From Dyadobacter luteus (GTDB lineage: Bacteria > Bacteroidota > Bacteroidia > Cytophagales > Spirosomataceae): 64,000 bases of DNA. Both the position numbers and the translations under genes were made by a program. The stretch is from positions 186,001 to 250,000 of the forward strand of contig NZ_QNUL01000001.1 in the NCBI RefSeq assembly GCF_003383615.1, read 5' to 3'. Below, piece after piece: positions 9,246 through 17,972 of the stretch. Numbering within the stretch: position 1 is the stretch's first letter; each line of letters begins with the position of its first letter. Under the pieces are notes generated by a model. It was given only the letters and a program-made list of their open reading frames with translations. It did no database searches and was not told where the DNA came from.

Positions 9246-10123
9246 TCGATTACAATCCTAAGGAGTGGTTCAAATACATTTTCTATTTTCAGAAAGCCGA
9301 TACCACCAGGAAGTTGCTTCCCATGATTGTTACCATCGGCGTGTATTCCAGCGCGCTGGCTTATTTTATTCTCGTATATCTGAATCTGAGCGATAACAGT
9401 GATCTGAAAAATATTTCGATCATGCACTCCTTACTGGGTTTTGTATTATCTCTTTTGCTCGTTTTCCGAACTAACACTGCTTATGACCGGTGGTGGGAAG
9501 GACGCAAGCAATGGGGAAGCCTTGTAAATAGCAGCCGGAACCTGTGTTTGAAAATAAATGGCCTTATTCCCAGAGAATATACAGCTGAAAGGCATTTTTA
9601 TAAACATATGGTGCCCAACTACGCATATGCCATGAAAAACCACCTTCGTGGCAAATATGTTTCTGCCGAATTCGAAGATTCCGACTGGATGAAATCAGCT
9701 GACCTGGACGTGAAAGAACATATACCTAATCAGATCGCCTCTCTGATGTTTGCGAAAACTATTGAATTACAGCGACGTGGACTCTTATTGCCAGAGCATG
9801 TTCTGCTGCTGAACCACGAACTGGAATCGTTCACCAATATCTGCGGCGCATGTGAGCGTATCAAAAACACGCCCATTCCTCTATCCTACAGTTCTTATAT
9901 CAAGAAATTCATTTTTGCCTACTGTATTACACTGCCCATAGGATATGTTTTTGTACTCCATTTTCTGATTGTCCCGTTTGTCATGTTTGTGTTCTATATA
10001 CTGGCGAGTCTGGAAGTGATTGCCGAAGAAATAGAAGACCCTTTCGGAGACGACTCAAACGATTTGCCTGTTGAACGGATATGTGGCGGTATCAGAACAA
10101 CCTCCCATGCTTTATTAAACTGA
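9242..10123 (+). CDS. Bestrophin-family anion channel (UPF0187)
   Basis: A 293-residue membrane protein with the family hallmarks: an N-terminal amphipathic stretch, a TM hairpin (about 25-80), and then FRTNTAYDRWWEGRKQWG, the highly conserved bestrophin segment. A mid region of alpha helices follows, then two further TM segments (about 220-265), and near the end EEIEDPFGDDSNDLPV, the acidic Ca-clasp-like motif. Bacterial bestrophins form pentameric channels, some cation- and some anion-selective. The gene overlaps the upstream exonuclease by four bases, which suggests cotranscription rather than a shared function. Confidence 0.9.
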   Translation: MIDYNPKEWFKYIFYFQKADTTRKLLPMIVTIGVYSSALAYFILVYLNLSDNSDLKNISIMHSLLGFVLSLLLVFRTNTAYDRWWEGRKQWGSLVNSSRNLCLKINGLIPREYTAERHFYKHMVPNYAYAMKNHLRGKYVSAEFEDSDWMKSADLDVKEHIPNQIASLMFAKTIELQRRGLLLPEHVLLLNHELESFTNICGACERIKNTPIPLSYSSYIKKFIFAYCITLPIGYVFVLHFLIVPFVMFVFYILASLEVIAEEIEDPFGDDSNDLPVERICGGIRTTSHALLN

Positions 10124-10525
10124 TGTTTGCTTAATCACATTCCGGATTTCCGAAAGTGTTGCCCATAGGGCGATACATACTGTCTGCAAAAAGTGTTAAA
10201 AAGGTCATCCAAGGGTGCTATTAATTAGCAAACCATTAGAATACAGCAAAAAGTTATTAGAATTTGAAATTTATCAAAACATTCATTTTTAGCCAAAAAA
10301 TGAATGTTTTTACATAATTATTCTATTTATACAGAAAAAAACAAACGCATTTTACACGATTCGGTAAAAAATACCCGGTATCATCATAAAATACACACCT
10401 GAATTGATAAAATATAACAATTAGAAGGAAATTAGGACATTTTGGAGGTCTGACAAAAAGTTGTTTATTGCATATGTCCCTTAAAAAAGGATTTAATAAA
10501 TGTGTTCAAAAAAGACTTTTAGATC
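10124..10525. other. AT-rich intergenic region after the bestrophin gene
   Basis: About 400 bases with no credible reading frame. It contains one strong hairpin (listed separately) and a very AT-rich stretch before the next gene. No exact TAnnTTTG element was found close to the start at 10526. Confidence 0.6.
10276..10314 (+). terminator. Terminator of the exonuclease-bestrophin operon
   Basis: A perfect 15-bp inverted repeat (10276-10290 with 10296-10310, loop agcca) ends in a T run. It lies about 150 bases after the bestrophin stop. The A/T flanks make it potentially bidirectional. Confidence 0.7.
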
Positions 10526-10948
10526 ATGATAAAATCAAAATTTGTCTCAGCAATCGTATTAGCCGTTTTTGGAACAATTGCAGTAAATGCACAGTCAATT
10601 GTAGATCCAGGCGTCTCAGTATATAATTACAAACACCCGAACAAAGCTGCAAAAGCAAAAGCGGTTCAGGGAGAAAAAACCATTCGTGTAGCCAATATGA
10701 ATACCGTTGAAGGCTACTACAAAAGACAAAACAGAGGAACAAACGTGAGTACTACACCAAAGTATGCTCCACGTCCTGCAAGTCTGGTGGTAACCAGGAC
10801 CTATCAAAAGGAAGGGGTTGATATTAACCCATTGGTATCTCCGCGTAATTACAAAACTCCGGCTGGCAACACGGTTTCAAAACCGAACACCGAAGTGGCT
10901 GATTACTACAATCCCAAAGACAGCACGACGCTTCCTACAGTAGATTAG
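10526..10948 (+). CDS. Small secreted protein with an internal duplication
   Basis: I do not recognise a named family. The 140-residue product has a Sec signal peptide (about 1-22, ending VNA-Q). The mature part consists of two related segments: VDPGVSVYNYKHP followed by NTVEGYYKRQN in the first half, and INPLVSPRNYKTP followed by NTEVADYYNPKD in the second. Both are rich in Tyr, Asn and Pro and lack cysteine. The gene is monocistronic with a strong terminator. It may be a periplasmic or surface-associated protein. No enzymatic motif is visible. Confidence 0.75.
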   Translation: MIKSKFVSAIVLAVFGTIAVNAQSIVDPGVSVYNYKHPNKAAKAKAVQGEKTIRVANMNTVEGYYKRQNRGTNVSTTPKYAPRPASLVVTRTYQKEGVDINPLVSPRNYKTPAGNTVSKPNTEVADYYNPKDSTTLPTVD

Positions 10949-10971
10949 GACGTTTCAGGCATTACGAATCA

Positions 10972-11002
10972 GACCGGTACACGATTGTACCGGTCTTTTT
11001 TT
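10972..11002 (+). terminator. Intrinsic terminator
   Basis: A perfect 10-bp stem (gaccggtaca, loop cgat, complement) is followed by seven T residues, 23 bases past the stop of the small secreted protein gene. It is a textbook Rho-independent terminator. Confidence 0.9.
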
Positions 11003-11140
11003 GTGCCCGATTTTTAAAAATCATTTACACGTATACTCCTCAAACACAGCAACTTCTTAGGAATATCCAACAAAAGTCACGCGTGTGAAATTTGTAATGA
11101 TTTGTTTGAAAAACATATAGATTACCATTAGTTACATTTC

Positions 11141-11148
11141 TATTTTTG
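11141..11148 (+). promoter_or_regulatory. Putative -7 element of the efflux operon
   Basis: TATTTTTG matches TAnnTTTG exactly, about 105 bases before the TolC-like start. No TTG sits at the ideal distance upstream. The inverted repeat at 11172-11211 would lie in the early leader. Confidence 0.4.
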
Positions 11149-11171
11149 TATAACCAAACAATCAACTGAGC

Positions 11172-11211
11172 ATACGGTAAACTCAATCATCTCAAATAGT
11201 GTTTACCGTAT
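11172..11211. promoter_or_regulatory. Inverted repeat, possible operator of the efflux operon
   Basis: atacggtaaac (11172-11182) and gtttaccgtat (11201-11211) are perfect complements separated by 18 bases, just after the putative -7 element and 41 bases before the TolC-like start. It could bind a dimeric regulator or form a leader hairpin. No regulator gene is adjacent. Confidence 0.45.
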
Positions 11212-11252
11212 TTCACAGTTATTTTTTCTCAATTCAGTAATTATTTCAGAAT

Positions 11253-12641
11253 ATGTACAAACAGGGCATAGCCGGACTTTTAGCCTTGCAACTCTCTTTT
11301 TGCCTCCTCCCCAATACCGGCAATGGCCAGGTTTTAAGTATCGGAGAAGCGATCCGTACCGGGCAAACCAACTACGGAACTATCAAAGCCAAATCAGGTA
11401 TCGTTAAGGCTTCTGAGGCATCAGCAGCACAGGCACGGAAAGATTACCTGCCTAATCTTAACTTTTCACTCCAGCAGGACTTCGGAACCATTAATGGACA
11501 AAATGGTCCACTTTATGGTATGGGACTTGCTGTTGCTTCTTCAGGCCTACCCCTTCCTGATCAGAACTGGAATTCAGCATTCGGAGCTCTGTACCTTACC
11601 AACGTCAACTGGGATTTTTATGCATTCGGCAGGGCAAGGGAAAAAATAAGAGTTGCCGAAACGGCTATTTCCAGAGATCAGAACGATCTTGATCAGGAAT
11701 TGTTTCAGCATGGTGTTCGCGTTGCCGGAGCTTACCTAAACCTGCTGGCAGCCCAAAGACTGATACGTTCATGGGAGAATAATCTGGAACGTGCTACGGC
11801 CATTAAAAACGTAGTAGCGGCCAAATCAAAAAACGGGCTTGTTCCTGGTGTAGATTCGTCCTTTGCCAATGCAGAGATTTCCAATGCAAAAATTTCACTG
11901 ACCCAGGCACATGATCAGGAACAGGAACTCAGTGCGAGGCTGGCTCAGCTCATGGGCATTACCGAACAGGAATTTGCGCTCGATTCGGCTTTTGTAAAAG
12001 CAATTCCTGACATTTCCTCCGATCCCTCAAAAATAAACAACCATCCCCTGCTTCAGTACTACAGCAGTCGCATTGCTTTCAGTGATCAGCAAGTTAAATA
12101 CTTCCATACGCTGGGCTTGCCTACGCTCTCCATGTTTGGTGTATTTCAGGGGCGTGGTGCGGGCTTTTCGGCCAGCTATGCTACCAATCAGCATGCCTAT
12201 ACCCAGAATTATCTGGAAGGGATTAAGCCTGTGAGAGCCAACTATCTGATTGGCGTAGGTGCTACCTGGAATGTTACGAACATTCTGCGTATCAAGCAGC
12301 AGGTAACTTCCCAAAAATTTATCTCCCAGGCCTATAAGGAAGAGTACGATATGATTGACAATCAGCTTAAAAATCAGTTGATACTCTCGGATAATAAAAT
12401 CAGAAATGCCATCTCTAATTTTACAGAAGCACCCATTCAGGTTCAGTCCGCATCCGACGCCTACCTGCAAAAGAGTGTTTTGTATAAAAATGGTCTGAGC
12501 AATATTGTAGACATAACCCAGGCTTTGTATCTGTTGAACCGCGCCGAAACGAGCAGAGATGTGGCATTTATCAACGTGTGGCAGGCGTTCCTGCTCAAAG
12601 CAGCTGCTTCGGGAGATTTATCTGCCTTTGCCAATCAGTAA
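11253..12641 (+). CDS. TolC-family outer membrane efflux channel
   Basis: A 462-residue outer membrane factor that, with the RND pump and adaptor downstream, would form a tripartite envelope-spanning exporter. A signal peptide covers about 1-25 (ending NGQ). The two repeated OEP halves show long alpha-helical coiled segments such as EAIRTGQTNYGTIKAKSG and AGAYLNLLAAQRL. Late in the second half comes the NGLSNIVDITQALYLLNRAE segment, typical of TolC homologues. It is the first gene of a three-gene operon (62 bases to the pump gene). An outer membrane factor gene in first place is less usual than adaptor-first order. Confidence 0.92.
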   Translation: MYKQGIAGLLALQLSFCLLPNTGNGQVLSIGEAIRTGQTNYGTIKAKSGIVKASEASAAQARKDYLPNLNFSLQQDFGTINGQNGPLYGMGLAVASSGLPLPDQNWNSAFGALYLTNVNWDFYAFGRAREKIRVAETAISRDQNDLDQELFQHGVRVAGAYLNLLAAQRLIRSWENNLERATAIKNVVAAKSKNGLVPGVDSSFANAEISNAKISLTQAHDQEQELSARLAQLMGITEQEFALDSAFVKAIPDISSDPSKINNHPLLQYYSSRIAFSDQQVKYFHTLGLPTLSMFGVFQGRGAGFSASYATNQHAYTQNYLEGIKPVRANYLIGVGATWNVTNILRIKQQVTSQKFISQAYKEEYDMIDNQLKNQLILSDNKIRNAISNFTEAPIQVQSASDAYLQKSVLYKNGLSNIVDITQALYLLNRAETSRDVAFINVWQAFLLKAAASGDLSAFANQ

Positions 12642-12703
12642 GTTTCATTTGTAAAACGCTGTCAAAACCATCATAGGCCTATTCCTTTAATTAATATATT
12701 TCA

Positions 12704-15700
12704 ATGGATTTAATACGTTTCGCACTCCGCAAACCCATCACAATTATTGTGATTGTGGCTGGTTTGTTTTTCTTTGGTATTAATGCGGTGCGATCAATCA
12801 AGGTGGATATTTTCCCTAAACTTGATTTGCCGGTCATGTACATCGCTCACCCGTTTGGTGGCTACACGCCCAACCAGATGGAAACTTTCTTTGGAAAGCA
12901 GTATGTCAATATTCTTTTGTATGTCAACGGGATCAAAACCATTGAAACAAAAAATACACAAGGATTGACATTGATGAAACTAAGCTTTTATCCGGGTACC
13001 AATATGGCCCAGGCTTCTGCAGAGCTTAGTGCGTTTACAAACCGGCTACAGGCCATATTTCCGCCGGGGTCCAACCCTCCCTTTATCATACGGTTTGATG
13101 CCTCAACCCTGCCGGTGGGTCAGCTTGTATTGTCAAGTGAAACACGATCTAACAATGAATTGCTGGATCTTGCGAACGTTTATGTACGTTCTTCCTTCAC
13201 ATCAATACCGGGGCTTGTCTCTGCCCCGCCATTCGGAGGTAACCAGAGAACGATTGTAGTGAAAGCGGATCCGGAACTGCTCAGATCGCACAACATGACC
13301 ACTGATCAGTTGGTAGAAGCCATCAAACTCAATAACCAGACCGCCCCTTCCGGGAACGTTCGTATAGGCGATAAGAACTATATCACCCCCACCAATACCA
13401 CGATTCGCACTGTAAAGGATTTTGAGAATATCCCCCTGTTCAAAGGTAGCGTTCAAAATCTGTATTTACGTGACGTGGCAACCGTGGAGGATGCAGCAGA
13501 TATCACGTCGGGCTACGGACTTGTGAATGGTAAAAGGTCTGTTTATCTGAGCATTGCCAAAGGTGCGGATGCTTCTACGTGGGAAGTTGTACAGAATCTT
13601 AAAAAGGCGCTACCAAAAATTCAGAGTACGCTTCCCGAAGACGTACATGTGAGCTACGAGTTCGATCAATCGGTGTATGTGATGAACTCAGTAATGAGTC
13701 TGCTTCACGAAGGTGCAATTGGCGCCGTGCTGACCGGACTTATGGTATTGCTGTTTTTGGGAGATGCGCGGGGAGCACTTATTGTCGTTCTTACCATTCC
13801 AACATCCATCATCGCAGGCATTTTATTCCTTAATTTATTCGGACAAACCATCAATATCATGACCCTTAGCGGTCTGGCACTGGCGATTGGTATTCTGGTG
13901 GATGAAAGTACGGTGACAATTGAAAACATACACCAGCATTTCGACATGGGCAAACCCAAAGCACTTGCTATCTGGGATGCCTGTCAGGAAATCGCTTTTC
14001 CAAAGTTGCTGATTCTTTTTTGTATCCTTGCCGTTTTTGCACCAGCCTTTACAATGGGCGGAATTCCCGGATCGCTCTTCCTTCCGCTGGCACTCGCAAT
14101 CGGTTTCAGTATGATTGTTTCCTACTTTCTTGCCCAGACTTTCGTACCAGTAATGGCCAACTGGATCATGAAGGTAAAACACCATAAAAAGGCAGATGGT
14201 ACAGACATGACCGATGCGGAAGAATTTGCATCTGCCGACTTAAGTACAAACAGTGCCGAGCTGAAAGAGCATCTTGCCCATAAGCAGGATTTAGACAACA
14301 ACGGAAAGATAGGATTCTTTGAAAAGGTAAGAAGCAGATTTAACCGCTTTATCAATCGGATGATGCCCTACCGCAGACCTGTTGTGATTTCTTACTTGCT
14401 GGTAACTACATTAGTCGCAGGATTTATGCTTACAAAAATCGGTAAAGATGTACTACCTAAGGTCAATGGAGGTCAATTCCAGGTACGTTTGCGCGCTGAA
14501 GAAGGTACCAGGATAGAGCAAACTGAGCAAAAAACGCTGAAAACCATTGACCTCATCAAAGAGGTTGTGGGTGAAGAGAATGTATCTGTAACTTCAGCCT
14601 ATGTGGGTCAGCACCCTGGCTTGTTCTCGATCAGCCCGATCTATCTCTGGATGGCAGGACCGCAGGAAGCAGTAGTACAGGTAGCGTTGGAAGAAGGTGT
14701 ACATCTGAACCTGGATGATGTGAAAGAACAAATTAGGAAACGTGTCGGTGAAACGATTCCAGGTCTGAAACTATCCTTTGAACCTATTGAATTGACTGAC
14801 AAAATACTGAGCCAGGGATCCCCTACTCCTATTGAGGTAAGAATGTCGGGAAGAAACAAGCCTTTAAACGAAGAATATGCGAGAAAGATAATTGCCAAAC
14901 TTAAAGAGATTTCTTACCTGCGTGATGTACAATTAGGGCAAAGCAACAAGTATCCTTCCATTAACATTGAGGTCGACAGAATACGTGCTGCACAGCTCGG
15001 GGTGGACATGAATGACATTTCCCGTTCGCTGGTGGCATCCACATCGTCTTCGCGTTATACGGATAAAAATATATGGGTGGACGAAAAAGGCGGATTCAGC
15101 TATTCTGTTCAGGTGCAGGTGCCGGAAAGCAAAATGGCAAGCATTAATGATATTGGAGAAATACCTCTCCTCAAAAATGCCACCCGCCCGATACTACATG
15201 ATGTCGCAACGCTTACTCCTGACTCTACCTACGGAGAAAACGATAACCTTGGTTCGTTACCCATCCTTACGGTAACAGCCAATTTGAATAACCAGGATCT
15301 GGGTGTTGCTAAAGCAGATGTACAGGCGGCTATCGAATCACTGGGTGAATTGCCACGCGGTCTGAATGTGGAGTTAATTGGTATGAGTCAGACTTTAACA
15401 GATACACTGGACAGCTTACAAAACGGGCTTGTTGTAGCCATCATTGTAATATTCCTGATGTTGGCTGCTAATTTTCAGTCATTTAAAGTATCAGCCATTG
15501 TACTTGCTACAGTGCCTGCCGTAATACTCGGCTCTCTCGCTTTGCTGATGCTAACCGGATCAACGTTAAATCTTCAGTCCTACATGGGAATTATCATGTC
15601 GGTCGGGGTGTCGATTTCCAATGCAGTACTGCTTGTTACCAATGCGGAAGACCTGCGCAGGTTTGGAGGTAACGCTATTAATGCGGCTAAGGAATCCGCT

Positions 15701-15964
15701 TCGCTACGTTTGAGACCTATTTTGATGACAGCCGTAGCCATGGTAGTTGGTATGATCCCCATGGCGAGCGGTTTGGGCGATGCCGGTGATCAATCATCTC
15801 CGCTTGGGCGGGCGGTGGTAGGCGGACTGATTGCTTCCACCTTTGCAGCCTTGTTCATCCTGCCTCTTGCTTTCGCATGGGGACAGGAAAAAGCTTCTAC
15901 GCAAAGTGTCTCTCTTGACCCTGAGGATGAAGAAAGCCAGTTTTATGTTCCTACCAAAAAATAA
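12704..15964 (+). CDS. RND efflux pump inner-membrane permease
   Basis: A 1086-residue AcrB/CusA-superfamily proton-driven exporter with two copies of the TM plus porter-domain unit. TM1 covers about 12-30. The proton relay motif on TM4 reads GILVDESTVTIEN (D400, with Glu in place of the usual second Asp). The second half ends with GVSISNAVLLVTN and AVAMVVGMIPMA. Between the two halves, the cytoplasmic linker (about 490-545) is unusually long and acidic and contains a perfect EF-hand loop (D529-E540). The substrate is unknown; the sequence looks closer to multidrug (HAE1) than to metal pumps because the methionine export residues of CusA are not evident. The adaptor follows 24 bases downstream. 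Confidence 0.94.
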   Translation: MDLIRFALRKPITIIVIVAGLFFFGINAVRSIKVDIFPKLDLPVMYIAHPFGGYTPNQMETFFGKQYVNILLYVNGIKTIETKNTQGLTLMKLSFYPGTNMAQASAELSAFTNRLQAIFPPGSNPPFIIRFDASTLPVGQLVLSSETRSNNELLDLANVYVRSSFTSIPGLVSAPPFGGNQRTIVVKADPELLRSHNMTTDQLVEAIKLNNQTAPSGNVRIGDKNYITPTNTTIRTVKDFENIPLFKGSVQNLYLRDVATVEDAADITSGYGLVNGKRSVYLSIAKGADASTWEVVQNLKKALPKIQSTLPEDVHVSYEFDQSVYVMNSVMSLLHEGAIGAVLTGLMVLLFLGDARGALIVVLTIPTSIIAGILFLNLFGQTINIMTLSGLALAIGILVDESTVTIENIHQHFDMGKPKALAIWDACQEIAFPKLLILFCILAVFAPAFTMGGIPGSLFLPLALAIGFSMIVSYFLAQTFVPVMANWIMKVKHHKKADGTDMTDAEEFASADLSTNSAELKEHLAHKQDLDNNGKIGFFEKVRSRFNRFINRMMPYRRPVVISYLLVTTLVAGFMLTKIGKDVLPKVNGGQFQVRLRAEEGTRIEQTEQKTLKTIDLIKEVVGEENVSVTSAYVGQHPGLFSISPIYLWMAGPQEAVVQVALEEGVHLNLDDVKEQIRKRVGETIPGLKLSFEPIELTDKILSQGSPTPIEVRMSGRNKPLNEEYARKIIAKLKEISYLRDVQLGQSNKYPSINIEVDRIRAAQLGVDMNDISRSLVASTSSSRYTDKNIWVDEKGGFSYSVQVQVPESKMASINDIGEIPLLKNATRPILHDVATLTPDSTYGENDNLGSLPILTVTANLNNQDLGVAKADVQAAIESLGELPRGLNVELIGMSQTLTDTLDSLQNGLVVAIIVIFLMLAANFQSFKVSAIVLATVPAVILGSLALLMLTGSTLNLQSYMGIIMSVGVSISNAVLLVTNAEDLRRFGGNAINAAKESASLRLRPILMTAVAMVVGMIPMASGLGDAGDQSSPLGRAVVGGLIASTFAALFILPLAFAWGQEKASTQSVSLDPEDEESQFYVPTKK

Positions 15965-15988
15965 CCTGCTAAACGAAAATTGACACTT

Positions 15989-17116
15989 ATGAAACATATA
16001 TCAAACATAAACACTGCACTTATAGCTATTGGTATGATAGCCATTTCGCAAAGCTGCGGAACCGGAAATGCAAAGGAAGAGGCGAAGGAAAAGAAGGAAG
16101 TGGTTGCAGAAGTAACTACAGAAGGGTTCGTTTTACAGAAAGGTGCTCTGGCCAGCTCACTACAGGTTCCCGGCGAACTCATCGCCTTTCAGCAGGTGGA
16201 TTTGTATGCCAAAGTCAGCAGTTTTGTGAGAAAATTGTATGTGGATGTTGGTTCAGAGGTAAAAGAAGGACAACTTCTGGCCACCATGGAAGCACCCGAA
16301 TTATCTTCCCAATATGCCAGCAGCATGTCCAGACTTAAATCTCAGGAGGCGATCTACATAGCCAGCAAGGCAAGTTATGACCGTCTTTTGGAAACCAGTA
16401 AAACACCGGGCACTGTCTCTCAAAATGAGCTGGACCTGGCTCTGGCAAAGCAAAATTCTGACTTTGCGCAGCTTGAAGCCGCAAAATCTGTCACAAAAGA
16501 GATCAGTGATACACGCAATTACCTTGAAATAAGGGCACCCTTCAGCGGCGTAATTACTACCAGAAATGTGAGTACAGGTGCGTATGTGGGTCCGTCGGGA
16601 AAAGGGTCAGAATTCCCATTATTTACTCTGGCAGATCAACGTAAGTTAAGGTTGGTTGTAAGCGTACCTGAGGCCTACAACAGCTATTTGAACAACCAAA
16701 GTGAGGTAAACTTCAGGGTGAAAGCGGTTCCTGATCAGAATTTTCCCGCTAAAGTAGCGCGTATGTCCGGGGCGCTGGACACCCGTTTGAGATCGCAACG
16801 TGTAGAAATGGATGTTCTTAATAATGGCAAAAAACTCTTACCAGGCATGATCGCAGAAGTATCAATTCCACTGACGCGTGGCAAAGAGACCTATGCGGTA
16901 CCTAAGTCTTCAATTCTTCACTCAACTCTTGGCACTTTTGTTATCAGAGTTGAAGACAATAAAACAAATTGGGTTAGTATTCGTGAAGGGGCAAGCGCTG
17001 ATGGTAAAACTGAAATCTTTGGCGATATTAAAGAAGGAGATATATTGATCAAAACTGTGACGGAAGAAGTGCGAAACCATACGGAAGTCAAAAATCTGAA
17101 AACTGTCTCTCTCTAA
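15989..17116 (+). CDS. RND efflux periplasmic adaptor, probable lipoprotein
   Basis: A membrane fusion protein linking the RND pump to the TolC-like channel. The frame opens at a TTG three codons earlier, but the ATG at 15989 gives a clean signal sequence ending in SQSC (C at residue 23), a relaxed Bacteroidota lipobox. Domains in order are a lipoyl half-motif (VDLYAKVSSFVRKLYVDVGSEVKEG), an alpha hairpin (about 105-160), the second lipoyl half (IRAPFSGVITTRNVSTGAYV), a beta barrel, and the membrane-proximal domain. The length, 375 residues, is typical. Its stop codon overlaps that of the convergent gene on the other strand. Confidence 0.92.
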   Translation: MKHISNINTALIAIGMIAISQSCGTGNAKEEAKEKKEVVAEVTTEGFVLQKGALASSLQVPGELIAFQQVDLYAKVSSFVRKLYVDVGSEVKEGQLLATMEAPELSSQYASSMSRLKSQEAIYIASKASYDRLLETSKTPGTVSQNELDLALAKQNSDFAQLEAAKSVTKEISDTRNYLEIRAPFSGVITTRNVSTGAYVGPSGKGSEFPLFTLADQRKLRLVVSVPEAYNSYLNNQSEVNFRVKAVPDQNFPAKVARMSGALDTRLRSQRVEMDVLNNGKKLLPGMIAEVSIPLTRGKETYAVPKSSILHSTLGTFVIRVEDNKTNWVSIREGASADGKTEIFGDIKEGDILIKTVTEEVRNHTEVKNLKTVSL

Positions 17117-17736
17117 TACAGCGAGGTTTTACTCTGATTAAGCACAATACGCAGTTTGAAACCTGCAAGATCAGTCTTTACCTCCTGACATATACCGTTC
17201 TTATAGGAATACACTCCCTGCTTGCCATCAGGTAGGGAGACTCCATAACTCCCATCGGCCAGCTTTTTCACGCTGCACATCTGGCCATACCTTTCCGAAT
17301 AAACCTCTGATATCTTAACAGGCTCCTTATAATACAGGCTTGTAACTGTATTCAAAATCGGCTCGTTGAATTCTTTGCTCTTTTTCTTTTCTCCATCGTC
17401 TCCGGAAAATGAAACTGAATAGGCTGATTTATTGATGCTTTTTGTTTGCGTACGTTCCTTTAAATCCCCGTTTACATGATGTGCTGATACTGCAGTGACC
17501 AGCCTTCCATCTTCAAAGTTGGTTTGTGTAGAATACTTCCCCGAATAGAAGAGTATTTTGAAATCTGATTCGATGCGGTGCATATCCTTGTCGTTACCAA
17601 CTTCACTGTCAAAGACTTTCAGCGACCCGATCGTTCTGCCCGCTACAATTACATCATACACATTATGCTGTGCTTCCGCGTCTTTAAATGATGCTTCGGC
17701 ATTTAATAGCAAACAAAAAACCAGGAGCCTGATCAT
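17113..17736 (-). CDS. Secreted DUF6134-like protein
   Basis: A 207-residue exported protein with a signal peptide (about 1-22) and a beta-rich body. The pattern fits the DUF6134 family: YDVIVAGRTIGSLKV at the start, then FKILFYSGKYSTQTNFEDGRLVTA, then NTVTSLYYKEP with the acid-Tyr patch, and a C-terminal QEVKTDLAGFKLRIVL. The family has no known function and is widespread in Bacteroidota, presumably in the periplasm. It is convergent with the efflux adaptor and the stop codons overlap, so neither gene has a separate terminator here. Family assignment is from recall. Confidence 0.7.
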   Translation of the reverse strand: MIRLLVFCLLLNAEASFKDAEAQHNVYDVIVAGRTIGSLKVFDSEVGNDKDMHRIESDFKILFYSGKYSTQTNFEDGRLVTAVSAHHVNGDLKERTQTKSINKSAYSVSFSGDDGEKKKSKEFNEPILNTVTSLYYKEPVKISEVYSERYGQMCSVKKLADGSYGVSLPDGKQGVYSYKNGICQEVKTDLAGFKLRIVLNQSKTSLY

Positions 17737-17899
17737 ACGTTGATTTTATTAGAGATTTCGAACTTTTTCAGGTATTACAATTTCTATACCTGCACAATTA
17801 ATTTTTCAAATTACTCAAAACGAATAAGAAACTATTCATCATGAATAACGGAGCAAGAATAATTGTACCCTTTTCTACTATCTCCTGCCAGGTATGAAT

Positions 17900-17938
17900 A
17901 AAAAAACCGCCTGCCCCAAATTGGGAACAAGCGGTTTT
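17900..17938 (-). terminator. Terminator of the beta-barrel gene
   Basis: An 8-bp outer stem (17903-17910 with 17931-17938) encloses a second small stem (ccca/tggg). On the minus strand it is followed by seven T residues. It lies about 35 bases after the stop at 17973. Confidence 0.8.
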
Positions 17939-17972
17939 CATGGCTAATAGATGCTAATTTCTTTAGTAAAGT

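Larger units (their letters stand above)
10949..11252. other. Intergenic region before the efflux operon
   Basis: Contains the terminator of the preceding gene, a TAnnTTTG element and an 11-bp inverted repeat, each listed separately. Otherwise nothing coding is seen. Confidence 0.6.
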
